A stretch of DNA of 44,653 nucleotides, taken from the NCBI GenBank assembly GCA_902533625.1, contig CACAMI010000003.1, positions 101,431 through 146,083 on the forward strand, read 5' to 3'. This document shows positions 7,014 to 15,796 of the stretch, piece after piece. The translations under genes were made by a program, and so were the position numbers. Positions within the stretch are counted from its first letter, which is position 1; every line of letters starts with the position of its first letter. The notes under the pieces were generated by a model, which saw nothing but the letters and a program-made list of their open reading frames with translations, was not told the DNA's origin and did not search any database. Source of the DNA: an uncultured Alphaproteobacteria bacterium. Lineage in GTDB: Bacteria; Pseudomonadota; Alphaproteobacteria; Rhodobacterales; Rhodobacteraceae.

Positions 7014-8603
7014 ATGCCAGAAACTGAAAGAATTTCTTCAGAAATTATAATAATTGGAGGAGGACCTACTGGCTTAACATTAGCTAATTTGCTTGGAAAA
7101 ATGGGTGTAAAAATCCACCTTATTGAGCAAAACAAAGAAACAGTTAATGAACCGAGAGCAGTTTCTATTGATGATGAGTCTCTAAGGGTTTTTCAATCCA
7201 TTGGCATTAAGGAAATAGTAAATAGCATAATTGTAGAAGGCTATGGTTCGATATATAAGAGCTATTATGGAAAAGAATTTTCACGGGTCATGCCAACTTC
7301 TAAAGAGTACGGTTTTGAAAAAAGGAATGCTTTTCAACAACCTGAGCTAGAGAAAATCTTAAGTGATAATTTGTCTACCCTTAACAGTGTTAGAACATTT
7401 TTTAACTGGAAGATGATTGAATTTTCTCAAAAACCTTCAAATGTCCAAGTCACTATCCAATCACAGCAATCTGATAAAATTAAAAAACTAACAGGTAAAT
7501 TCTTAGTTGCTTGTGATGGAGCAAGCTCAACTATTAGGAAATCATTAAATATACCTCTGCAGGGATCCTCATTTGAGGAGACCTGGGTTATTGTTGATCT
7601 TCTTAAGACTATAAATAGAAATAGGCATACAGAAGTTTTTTGCAATCCGGATAGACCCTGTATTACCTTACCTGGACCTAAACAAACGAGACGATATGAG
7701 TTCATGTTAAGATCTGGAGAAAATATAGATCATGCTACCTCAGAATTAAATGTTCGGACTTTGATGGAATCTGTCGGACCTGATAAGAACCAGAAAATTA
7801 AAAGAATTCGTCCGTACACTTTTCATGCGAGAGTGGCAAAAAAATGGAGAGATCAGAGAGTTTTTCTAGCCGGAGACTCGGCACACTTGTCTCCTCCGTT
7901 TGCTGGTCAAGGTATGAATAGTGGTATCAGAGATGCTGGAAATTTGGCATGGAAACTTGCGGCAAACTTATCTGATGCTAAAAACAAAAAAATACTAGAT
8001 AGTTATGAGGAGGAAAGAAAGCCACATGCTTTAGAAATGATTAATTTGGCTTTGAAAATGGGTAGAATAATGAATCCTAGAAATCATTTTAAAGCTTGGC
8101 TAATCAGAGTCTTCTTTGCGACTTTAGGTCTATACTGGCCTGCAAGAGATTACATTGCTCAAATGAAATATAAGCCTAAACCTAGATTTTATTCTGGCCT
8201 GATATGGCCTGACAATAAAAAAGATACTATTGTTGGGCAGCTTGTACCTCAACCGATTACAGAAGATTATAAAAAGAATAGAAAACTTTTAGATGAACAG
8301 ATTTCTAACGAATCTTGCATACTAATTTTCGATGAAAGTCCGGATCAACATCTAACTAAACGAATGGAGAAAAAATTTTTAGAAAAAGGTTGCTCTATTA
8401 TTGGGTTAACACCCGAATGGGTTAACGCTTACGAAGGTAGTATCAGAATTTTAAGGGATGTGAGCCATTTATTTTCTAGAAACCCGTATAGATCTTATCT
8501 AGGATCAGCATTACTTATAAGGCAGGATAAATATATAGCTGCAACAGCACCTATTGATAATATTGAAAAATTGTTGGAATATTTAAGAGAGATGACTTCT
8601 TAG
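7014..8603 (+). CDS. MhpA-type FAD-dependent aromatic hydroxylase (first copy)
   Basis: Group A flavoprotein monooxygenase of 529 residues that would hydroxylate a phenolic ring using NAD(P)H and O2. All three fingerprints are present: the dinucleotide fold GGGPTG (15-20), the DG motif VACDGASS (D168-G169) and the GD motif FLAGDSAHLSPPFAGQG (from about residue 284). HxxDDE-like residues IDDESLRVF (52-60) match the MhpA/PheA branch. About 150 residues after the GD region form the thioredoxin-like C-terminal domain of this family. It is soluble, and the ATG follows GGGGA. It pairs with the VOC gene that follows; the same VOC-hydroxylase pairing occurs twice in this operon. Substrate unknown. 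Confidence 0.88.
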   Translation: MPETERISSEIIIIGGGPTGLTLANLLGKMGVKIHLIEQNKETVNEPRAVSIDDESLRVFQSIGIKEIVNSIIVEGYGSIYKSYYGKEFSRVMPTSKEYGFEKRNAFQQPELEKILSDNLSTLNSVRTFFNWKMIEFSQKPSNVQVTIQSQQSDKIKKLTGKFLVACDGASSTIRKSLNIPLQGSSFEETWVIVDLLKTINRNRHTEVFCNPDRPCITLPGPKQTRRYEFMLRSGENIDHATSELNVRTLMESVGPDKNQKIKRIRPYTFHARVAKKWRDQRVFLAGDSAHLSPPFAGQGMNSGIRDAGNLAWKLAANLSDAKNKKILDSYEEERKPHALEMINLALKMGRIMNPRNHFKAWLIRVFFATLGLYWPARDYIAQMKYKPKPRFYSGLIWPDNKKDTIVGQLVPQPITEDYKKNRKLLDEQISNESCILIFDESPDQHLTKRMEKKFLEKGCSIIGLTPEWVNAYEGSIRILRDVSHLFSRNPYRSYLGSALLIRQDKYIAATAPIDNIEKLLEYLREMTS

Positions 8604-8660
8604 TTGAGGAATACTTTAAATTTAAAATGAAAATGTATTTGGTAAAAGTATTATTTTGCG

Positions 8661-9635
8661 ATGCCTATTAATTCATTAGGTTACGTAGGGGTTCGTTCGC
8701 GGGATTTAGAGGAATGGCAGGATTTTGCTGAAAATCTATTGGGTATGCAGAGTGTTGAAAGCGGTAATTATGCTCTAGCGTTTAGAATGGATGATTATAA
8801 GCAAAGACTTATGATAGAAACAGAACCGGGTGATGCTCTTGGTTTTTTAGGCTGGGAGGTAGATTCTAAAGAGGATCTGGAAATATATGCAAGGAAGCTT
8901 GATTCCCGGAATATACCGGTAGCATTTGCATCAAAGGAATTAGCAGACAAAAGATTCGTGGATCAGATGATCCTTTTTCAAGACCCAGAAGGGAATAGAA
9001 TAGAAATTTTTTGGAATCCGATGATAGATAAAGAGACGTTCAAACCAGGGAGGCCAATTTCCGGATTTAAGACAGGGCCATACGGTATGGGTCACGCTGT
9101 ACTCCATGCAAAAGATGTTAATCTTCTGGTAAAGTTTTATTGTGATATACTTGATTTTAAGGTTAGTGATTATGGTTTAAGTCCTTATCCCATGCATTTT
9201 TTCCATGTAAATGGTCGTCATCATAGTTTTGCAATTTTAGGGACGAAGCTATCGGGGTTTCACCATTTTATGGTGGAGTTTAATAATTTGGATGATGTTG
9301 GCCAGGGTTATGACCTAGCTTGCTTAGAAGAGGATAGGATAGCCTATACACTTGGTCGTCATACAAATGACTACATGACAAGTTTTTATGCGAAGACACC
9401 TTCAGGTTTTTTTATAGAAAGCGGTTGGGGAGGGCGGATAATTGATACGGATCTCTGGGAACCTCATGAAACTAATGTGGGTCCTAGTTTCTGGGGTCAT
9501 GACAGACCGTATTTGGATGAAGACACGAGAAAAAGTTTAAAAGATATGAGATTAAAGGCTGCATCAGACGGCTTACAGGCTCCACTCCTAGTAGACTGTC
9601 CTTGGCTATATGGGCTGCAGGATTTAAAAAAATAA
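8661..9635 (+). CDS. Type I extradiol ring-cleavage dioxygenase (VOC family, second copy)
   Basis: Fe(II)-dependent meta-cleavage of a catecholic ring, 324 residues in two VOC modules. Ligand candidates are H145 (MGHAVLHAKD), H202 (GFHHFMVEF) and E253. The stretch FYAKTPSGFFIESGWGGR is the classical extradiol signature with the catalytic tyrosine just upstream (DYMTSFY), and GRHHSFAI holds the second-sphere histidine. This is the more canonical of the two dioxygenases and resembles BphC/2,3-dihydroxybiphenyl-type enzymes in layout. It lies between the two hydroxylases, 57 nt after the first and 28 nt before the second. The specific diol is unknown. Confidence 0.87.
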   Translation: MPINSLGYVGVRSRDLEEWQDFAENLLGMQSVESGNYALAFRMDDYKQRLMIETEPGDALGFLGWEVDSKEDLEIYARKLDSRNIPVAFASKELADKRFVDQMILFQDPEGNRIEIFWNPMIDKETFKPGRPISGFKTGPYGMGHAVLHAKDVNLLVKFYCDILDFKVSDYGLSPYPMHFFHVNGRHHSFAILGTKLSGFHHFMVEFNNLDDVGQGYDLACLEEDRIAYTLGRHTNDYMTSFYAKTPSGFFIESGWGGRIIDTDLWEPHETNVGPSFWGHDRPYLDEDTRKSLKDMRLKAASDGLQAPLLVDCPWLYGLQDLKK

Positions 9636-9663
9636 AAGTTTTTTACTAACTGGAAATCTACAA

Positions 9664-11148
9664 ATGTCGAATTTAAGTAAAACTGATAATTATGATGTTG
9701 TGATTGTTGGAATGGGTCCAACGGGTCTTGTATTAGCAAATCTACTTGGTTTAGAAAAATTAAATGTGTTGGTAATTGATAAGTTCCTATCACCTTACGA
9801 CCTACCTAGAGCAGTTCATTTAGATGACGAAATCATGAGAATTCTTCAAGTAATTGGAGTTGCATCCGAGATGGAAAAAATAATGAGGCCAAACCTGGGA
9901 ATGAGGTTTGTCGATGCAGATAATAATCTTTTACTCGATTGGCCACGACCGCAAGAAATAGGAAAAAATGGTTGGAAACCGAGTTACAAGTTTCATCAGC
10001 CGGATCTAGAAAGGGTTTTATACAAAAATTTAAAAAAGTTTCCTAGCGTAGAGATTAGAAAAGGTTTTGAAGCAACCGAGGTAAAAAATGAAGATGAAAA
10101 AGTCGAGGTAACAATCTTAAAATTAGAGAAAAATGATGTATGTCGTGTAAAGTGTGATTTCATTGTTGGTTGTGATGGCGCTCGTTCATTTATTCGAAAA
10201 AAAATGGGTGTAGAATATGAGGAGATGGGGTTTTTTGAAGACTGGCTTGTAGTTGATATTATTTTGAAAAAAGATCGATCTGATCTTGGGTTATTTTCCA
10301 TACAGTTCTGTGGTACTTCACAGCCCGCAACTTACTCTCCAGGTACAAGAGGTAGACTGCGATGGGAGTTTGCCTTGAAAGATCAAAAAAATCATGAGGA
10401 CATTTTGAAAACAGATTACGTCTGGAATTTGCTAAGTAGATGGATAACGCCTGACGAGGCTAAAATTGAGAGAAAAGCCATTTATACTTTTAAATCAAGC
10501 CTGGCTGAACACTGGGTTAAAGATAGATTAATTTTGGCGGGTGATTCAGCTCATTTAACGCCACCGTTTATGGGACAGGGTATGTGCATCGGGTTAAGGG
10601 ATGCCTCTAATTTAGCTTGGAAATTAATATCCGTTATTAGAGGGCAATCAGATTTATCGTTTTTGAAATCTTATGAGATTGAACGACGACCTCATGCAAA
10701 GGAATATATTTCAACTGCAATAAAACTTGGCAAAATGCTTGGAGAATTAAGCTCAAATTCTAAAAAAAATAAAGAAGGGCCAATTCATATGAAAAGCCTT
10801 GCTCCAAAAATTGGAAATGCATTTTCGATAAAGGAGGAGGAGTTTGCTAGAAGTTTGAGTTTGCAACCAAAATTGTCTAATGGGCAGTATGTGGATGATA
10901 TAGTAGGGTATAAATTCTGTCTTTTCTTAAGTGAAGATTTAGCAAGTCAATTTTCAGGAAATAATTCGAATATTATTGTATTTAATTCTAAAGATCATCC
11001 CACCATAAAAGAATATCTTGAACACGTATCAACGAAAGCTCTTCTTATTCGGCCAGACAAGTACATACTGGGAGGAGCAAAAAATTTAAGTGAATTGAAT
11101 GAATTACTGAGTTTGGAGTTTATAAATTCGATAAATAACAAGATATGA
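9664..11148 (+). CDS. MhpA-type FAD-dependent aromatic hydroxylase (second copy)
   Basis: Second group A flavoprotein monooxygenase of the operon, 494 residues. Fingerprints are VGMGPTG (15-21), LDDEIMRILQVIG (about 53-65), IVGCDGARS (D171-G172) and LILAGDSAHLTPPFMGQG (G293-D294). It is 35 residues shorter than the first copy and differs mainly in the C-terminal domain. The ring-facing segment between the DG and GD motifs is quite unlike the first copy (PATYSPGTRGRLRWEF against CITLPGPKQTRRYEF), which suggests a different substrate rather than a recent duplication. Start ATG at 9664. Co-transcribed with the dioxygenase 28 nt upstream. Confidence 0.88.
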   Translation: MSNLSKTDNYDVVIVGMGPTGLVLANLLGLEKLNVLVIDKFLSPYDLPRAVHLDDEIMRILQVIGVASEMEKIMRPNLGMRFVDADNNLLLDWPRPQEIGKNGWKPSYKFHQPDLERVLYKNLKKFPSVEIRKGFEATEVKNEDEKVEVTILKLEKNDVCRVKCDFIVGCDGARSFIRKKMGVEYEEMGFFEDWLVVDIILKKDRSDLGLFSIQFCGTSQPATYSPGTRGRLRWEFALKDQKNHEDILKTDYVWNLLSRWITPDEAKIERKAIYTFKSSLAEHWVKDRLILAGDSAHLTPPFMGQGMCIGLRDASNLAWKLISVIRGQSDLSFLKSYEIERRPHAKEYISTAIKLGKMLGELSSNSKKNKEGPIHMKSLAPKIGNAFSIKEEEFARSLSLQPKLSNGQYVDDIVGYKFCLFLSEDLASQFSGNNSNIIVFNSKDHPTIKEYLEHVSTKALLIRPDKYILGGAKNLSELNELLSLEFINSINNKI

Positions 11149-11196
11149 ATGACGAAGAATTTTAGATATTAAAATTATCAGCTACAGGAGAATCAA

Positions 11197-11889
11197 TTGA
11201 AAACAATCTTAATTACAGGGTGCAATAGAGGAATAGGTTTTGAGTTTGTAAGACAATTTAGTCTTATGGACATAAATATAATTGCTACGTATAGAAACAA
11301 GAGCTCAAGTGAAGAACTGCTGTCTTTAGCAGAAAAATCCTCAAATATAGCACTTTTGGAGTTAGATGTTTCTTCTAATCAATCTATTGAAGAATTTGTA
11401 AATAGTATGTCTGAAAAACCCATTGATATATATATAAATAATGCTGGAATGATGGGGTCTGGAGCCAGAACGTTTGGAGAAGTGAAGGGTGATAGATGGC
11501 TAGAAGTTTTTAATGTAAATACTGTAGCGCCACTTCTTTTAACTCAAAAATTATTTGGTAATTTTTTGAAAGGTAAAGATAAGAAGTTAGTCTATGTCAG
11601 TTCCAAAGTAGGATCCATTGGAGACAATTCAGGTGGTGGTTCGTATATTTACAGAAGTTCTAAAACTGCATTAAATCAAGTCGTTAAGAGCCTTTCAATA
11701 GACTTGAAAGACCAAGGGTTTGAAGTGGTTGCCGTGCATCCTGGTTGGGTTCAGACAGATATGGGAGGACCAAATGCACTAATAGATGTTACTACTAGTG
11801 TGGCAGGATTAATTAATGTAATTACAAATCTAAACGGCTCTGATAGTGGAAAGTTTTTTAACTATGATGGACAAACTATCCCTTGGTAA
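11197..11889 (+). CDS. Short-chain dehydrogenase/reductase, C-factor-like
   Basis: Classical SDR of 230 residues with the NAD(P) motif TGCNRGIG (T7-G14), D57, NNAGMMG (81-87), the catalytic serine in VYVSSKVGS and Y152-x3-K156. The ending HPGWVQTDMGGPNA resembles the CsgA/C-factor subfamily. Translation starts at TTG (11197) with AGGAG six nt upstream; no ATG fits better. As last gene of the catabolic operon it may oxidise a dihydrodiol or a ring-fission alcohol, or be unrelated. Its last 14 nt overlap the 3' end of the convergent TPR gene. Confidence 0.85.
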   Translation: MKTILITGCNRGIGFEFVRQFSLMDINIIATYRNKSSSEELLSLAEKSSNIALLELDVSSNQSIEEFVNSMSEKPIDIYINNAGMMGSGARTFGEVKGDRWLEVFNVNTVAPLLLTQKLFGNFLKGKDKKLVYVSSKVGSIGDNSGGGSYIYRSSKTALNQVVKSLSIDLKDQGFEVVAVHPGWVQTDMGGPNALIDVTTSVAGLINVITNLNGSDSGKFFNYDGQTIPW

Positions 11890-13264
11890 ATTTTTTCTGA
11901 GAAATATTTTTTTGCCATCTTTCTCTGGCAATATTCGATTGTCTGGGCAGCCCTAAATCAAAATATATTTTTTCTAATAGTTTATTCAACGGAACGCCAT
12001 TTGGATCGAAAGATCTTCTACTTTCCAGAATTTGTTGAGCGGCTGAGTAATTCCCTGATTTTATTAATGAGTCCAGATGTATTTGATTAAAAAAATCCCT
12101 TTGGGCATGACTGCCTCCCGCTTCAAATATACGAGGCAAAGCTCTTCCTAGTAGAGTAACACATTCACTATGTCGTCCAAAAATATGACTCATAATTCCT
12201 TCACATGCAGGTAAGACAACCTCGGTCCATGTAGAAAAATTAAAGGTGTTTTTATTTTTGGCTTTATTCCTTACTTCCAGTAGAAGCTCATGGAAGCCGT
12301 CGTGATCTGCTTTACCCAATGCAAATAAATATTGCATTGTATTAAAAGGATTAGTTGTGTCTTTCGATCGTTTAGAGATATATTTGGCTAAATCTTCCCA
12401 TCGACCTGCAACGTCCACTCCGGAAAATTCTATGCGCGCAAGGAGTGATGTAGCTCCAATTTGATCTTGGCTATAGTTTTTTTCTATACCCCAAACATGA
12501 TTATCATAAACTTTTAGGGCATCTTTATTTCGTCCTTTACTAAGGTAAAACAAAGCCAGGTGCCACCAGTTATGTGTATACATAAAAGAATTTAAGCCTT
12601 TCCATGATTCAGAAACGCTTTCTAAGAAGGTAATACCTTCGTCTACCCTTCCTTCAGTTAGCATAACGTGAGCTAGAGCATGATGAGACCAGGGCTCATT
12701 CCACTTTATACTCATAGCTTTTTTTGCACTTTTTTCTGCTTCTCTAATTAGGTGGCATTGCTCATAACCAAAAGCTATCATGCCATGCAGGTATGGATTT
12801 TTCTCTCCTTCTGGTAAGCCTTTCAGAGCTACACGCAACATGCCAGCTGAATCTCCAATATTAAAATAATGGGTTTGGGCAAGCTTCAGTACGACTAAAT
12901 CTCTAGGGTATATGTCCAAGAGATTCTCACATTTTCTTAGTAGATTTGGGATATCGTCCACTGACCAATCATGAACTATGTCAACTATTTTGGATTCGCG
13001 CTGGGTTGCCACAGCCTTTGCTTCTTGGGCTTTTTCTAGGAATGGTTTGGCTTTTTCAGGCGCTTCTGGGGATTCAAGAAACATCCAAAGCATACTGGCA
13101 TATGAATTAGCCAGGCAGTTTTTGGGATCCTTTTCAGCAGTTTCAACAATTATTGAAGCTTTTTTGTCATATGAAAGAAACCCTTGAATAAAATCATTAA
13201 TTCCTGAAGTCGTTTCATGGTTTGTAGATGTTATTTCATTCTTTAGACAATCTGTATTAGTCAT
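11876..13264 (-). CDS. TPR-repeat protein, TTC38-like
   Basis: Cytoplasmic protein of 462 residues made of helical tetratricopeptide-like repeats, with no signal peptide. The stretch YLHGMIAFGYEQCHLIREA and the paired motifs EPWSHHALAHVMLTEGR and YTHNWWHLALFYLSKG are the marks of the TTC38 (tetratricopeptide repeat 38) family. That family is common in Alphaproteobacteria and animals but has no established biochemical role. It is the last gene of the minus-strand peptide operon, 3 nt after the P1 peptidase, so a role around peptide or amide metabolism is possible. Its stop region overlaps the SDR gene by 14 nt. Confidence 0.8.
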   Translation of the reverse strand: MTNTDCLKNEITSTNHETTSGINDFIQGFLSYDKKASIIVETAEKDPKNCLANSYASMLWMFLESPEAPEKAKPFLEKAQEAKAVATQRESKIVDIVHDWSVDDIPNLLRKCENLLDIYPRDLVVLKLAQTHYFNIGDSAGMLRVALKGLPEGEKNPYLHGMIAFGYEQCHLIREAEKSAKKAMSIKWNEPWSHHALAHVMLTEGRVDEGITFLESVSESWKGLNSFMYTHNWWHLALFYLSKGRNKDALKVYDNHVWGIEKNYSQDQIGATSLLARIEFSGVDVAGRWEDLAKYISKRSKDTTNPFNTMQYLFALGKADHDGFHELLLEVRNKAKNKNTFNFSTWTEVVLPACEGIMSHIFGRHSECVTLLGRALPRIFEAGGSHAQRDFFNQIHLDSLIKSGNYSAAQQILESRRSFDPNGVPLNKLLEKIYFDLGLPRQSNIARERWQKNISQKKFTKG

Positions 13265-13267
13265 GGA

Positions 13268-14296
13268 TTAATTATAATTGGTCCAGCAGGGTAGTAAATC
13301 ATTATCCGAAGGTTGGGTATAATAAATAGATTTTGCGATAGCTCTAGTAAGACAGTTAGAAGCGGCAACTCCTATTTCAAGTGTATCCATAATGGGATTA
13401 TTTAACGGCTTTAAATTAGTGGAAACGCAAAAGACCAAATCACCATCTGCATGAGTATGAGAAGGGATTATCGCTCTAGCAATGCCATCGTGAGCTACTG
13501 TCGCAACTCTTTTGCATTCGGCTTTATTTATATTTGCATCGGTTGCTACAATAGCAATCGTAGTATTTTCTATCGTACTTGATGTTTCTAAATTAAAACT
13601 TTGGATATTAGATTTTCTGCTATTGAAAATATTATCTGAAATTAAGTTCTTATTTGTATCTGGTCCCAAATTTCCAAATTCACCGTTTATTTCAAAAGGG
13701 GAAGCCCAAAAATATTTATCACTTGGGGTAGTTACACTTCCAACAGGGTTTGTTACAACTAAAGCACCTACTGTAATACCATTTTTCAATACAATTGACG
13801 CTGATCCTAATCCCCCTTTAAAAGAAGCAGTTAAGGCACCAGTTCCTGCTCCAACACTTCCTAATTCAAAATTTTCTGAGATGTTCTGGTAGGCTTTAGC
13901 CCCAAGAGACCTATACGGATTAGAATCCCATTTTTCATGCTGATCGGCGTAAAGATCAAAAATTATAGCTCCAGGGACAATAGGTATTACTGAACCGCTT
14001 CTAGTTTTATATCCCTTCCCCTCTTTTTGCAGAATTTCCATTACCCCAGAACATGCATCCAAACCAAAGGCAGAACCTCCGGAAAGAACTACAGCATCGA
14101 TCTTTTTGACTATTTTGTCCGGCTCTAATAAATCCGTGTCTTTTGTTCCTGGCGCACCCCCCATTACTTGGTAAGAGGCTGTGAGCTGACTTGTCCCTGA
14201 AAGAACTGTCGTTCCTGAACGCAAATCTCTATCTGACGCATTTCCAACCTTAATTCCCATGACGTCAGTTATTAGGTTCTTAGATCCTGGTTTCAT
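13268..14296 (-). CDS. P1-family (S58/T-type) self-cleaving peptidase, DmpA/NylC-like
   Basis: N-terminal-nucleophile hydrolase of 342 residues. Family features are GTTVLSG, VVLSGGSAFGLDA, GSVGAGTGA...GGLGSAS and AHDGIARAIIPSHTHADGD. The segment ENTTIAIVATDANINKAEC matches the site where NylC (6-aminohexanoate oligomer hydrolase) cuts itself between Asn and Thr. This predicts cleavage at N244/T245 into chains of 244 and 98 residues, with T245 as nucleophile. Natural substrates in this family include beta-peptides and amides, and amino-terminal D- or L-residues. It lies in one operon with a peptide importer, an M20 peptidase and an aldehyde dehydrogenase, so it probably processes an imported amide. 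The substrate is not decidable. Confidence 0.87.
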   Translation of the reverse strand: MKPGSKNLITDVMGIKVGNASDRDLRSGTTVLSGTSQLTASYQVMGGAPGTKDTDLLEPDKIVKKIDAVVLSGGSAFGLDACSGVMEILQKEGKGYKTRSGSVIPIVPGAIIFDLYADQHEKWDSNPYRSLGAKAYQNISENFELGSVGAGTGALTASFKGGLGSASIVLKNGITVGALVVTNPVGSVTTPSDKYFWASPFEINGEFGNLGPDTNKNLISDNIFNSRKSNIQSFNLETSSTIENTTIAIVATDANINKAECKRVATVAHDGIARAIIPSHTHADGDLVFCVSTNLKPLNNPIMDTLEIGVAASNCLTRAIAKSIYYTQPSDNDLLPCWTNYN

Positions 14297-14325
14297 AACG
14301 GATGCCCTTGCTAAAAAATTTAATT

Positions 14326-15780
14326 TTATCCATGATACGCAGCTACTGTTTTTAATTTTGAAAAACCATAAAGAGCCTCAAAACCCTTTTCACGACCGTG
14401 CCCAGATTTTCCTACGCCTCCGAACGGAAGCTCCACGCCTCCACCTGCTCCATAATTGTTGATAAAGACTTGTCCAGTATCAATTTTTTTGGCAAGCCGC
14501 ATTTGACGAGAGCCATCATTTGTCCAAATGGATGCAACCAACCCATAATCTGTGCCATTGGCTATCGCAATAGCTTCGTCTTCGTCTTTAAAAGGTATCA
14601 GAGTTTGAACTGGACCAAAAATTTCTTCTTGTGCAAGCTTATGATTCGATGGGACTTTGCCAAATAAGGTTGGTAGAACAAAATAGCCTTTATTATTTGC
14701 ATTTTGAGCTATATTACCCTCGGCCACCTTTACTAAGTCTCTACCTTCTTTGATAAAACCACTGACAATATCTTTTTGACGCTCTGAAATTAGTGGCCCA
14801 ACATCCAGGTCGTCAATAGCCGAACCAACAATTAAAGCTTCATATTTCTTGGCCATCATACGACTTACGTTGTCATAGATTGATTCATGAACGAGTATTC
14901 GGGACGAAGCTGAGCAAGTTTGTCCAGCATTTTGAATGCCCGCATTAACAAGGAAAGGAAGGGCATTAGTAAGGTTAGCATCCTCAAAAACGATTTGTGG
15001 AGATTTCCCTCCAAGTTCTAATGTTACTGGGACAACATTTCCTGCTGCAGCTGCCTGTACAAGGGAACCAACCTTTACCGAACCAGTAAAAGAAATATGA
15101 TTAATTCCAGCGTGGGAAGATAATGAAGCTCCGGCTTCTTCCCCAAAGCCAGGGACCACATTTATTGCACCTTTTGGGATGCCAGCTTCTCTGGCAATTT
15201 CAGCGAAGGCAAGTGCTGTAAGGCATGCTTCCTCAGCCGGCTTTAGAACAATTGCATTCCCCATTGCCAAGGCGGCACCTACTGATCTGCCAATGATTTG
15301 CATAGGATAATTCCAAGGAACTATGTGGCCAGTAACGCCATGAGCCTCTCTAAGGGTATATACAGTGTAACCATCTAAATAAGGTATTGTTTCTCCGTGA
15401 ATCTTATCAGCTGCTCCACCATAAAATTCAAGATAACGACCTAAGGCAATAGCATCTGCTTTAGCTTGTTTCAGTGGCTTTCCAACGTCAATTGCCTCAA
15501 GTTCTGCCAAATAGTCTACTTTTTCAAGAACCAGTTGGCTCATTTTTACTAAGACTCTACCTCGCATTATAGCTGTAAATTTACCCCATTCACCCTCATA
15601 GGCTTTTCGAGCCTCAGTAACTGAAAGGTCTATATCAGTTTTATTTCCTCTGGAAATCTCACAAATTGTTTCTCCAGTGGAGGGGTTCAGTAAAGGTATT
15701 GTTTCCCCACTTGCCGAATGTACCCATTTACCTCCAATGAAACATTTCTTCGGATTAAATGTAAGATCAGATAAATTCAT
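14326..15780 (-). CDS. NAD(P)-dependent aldehyde dehydrogenase
   Basis: Oxidises an aldehyde to the acid; 484 residues, the normal family length. Visible are VPWNYPM (with the oxyanion Asn), SFTGSVKVG (cofactor loop), E255 in LELGGKS, C289 in NAGQTCSASSR and EEIFGPV. I chose ATG at 15780 because AGGAG lies 8 nt before it. The longer frame, to 15831, overlaps the ATPase gene and adds an unrelated Arg-rich leader. It resembles betaine/aminoaldehyde dehydrogenases in general, but I cannot fix the substrate. Placement between the peptide importer and the P1 peptidase suggests it handles an amino-acid-derived or aminoaldehyde-derived product. Confidence 0.9.
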   Translation of the reverse strand: MNLSDLTFNPKKCFIGGKWVHSASGETIPLLNPSTGETICEISRGNKTDIDLSVTEARKAYEGEWGKFTAIMRGRVLVKMSQLVLEKVDYLAELEAIDVGKPLKQAKADAIALGRYLEFYGGAADKIHGETIPYLDGYTVYTLREAHGVTGHIVPWNYPMQIIGRSVGAALAMGNAIVLKPAEEACLTALAFAEIAREAGIPKGAINVVPGFGEEAGASLSSHAGINHISFTGSVKVGSLVQAAAAGNVVPVTLELGGKSPQIVFEDANLTNALPFLVNAGIQNAGQTCSASSRILVHESIYDNVSRMMAKKYEALIVGSAIDDLDVGPLISERQKDIVSGFIKEGRDLVKVAEGNIAQNANNKGYFVLPTLFGKVPSNHKLAQEEIFGPVQTLIPFKDEDEAIAIANGTDYGLVASIWTNDGSRQMRLAKKIDTGQVFINNYGAGGGVELPFGGVGKSGHGREKGFEALYGFSKLKTVAAYHG

Positions 15781-15796
15781 TCGAGTTCTCCTAGAT

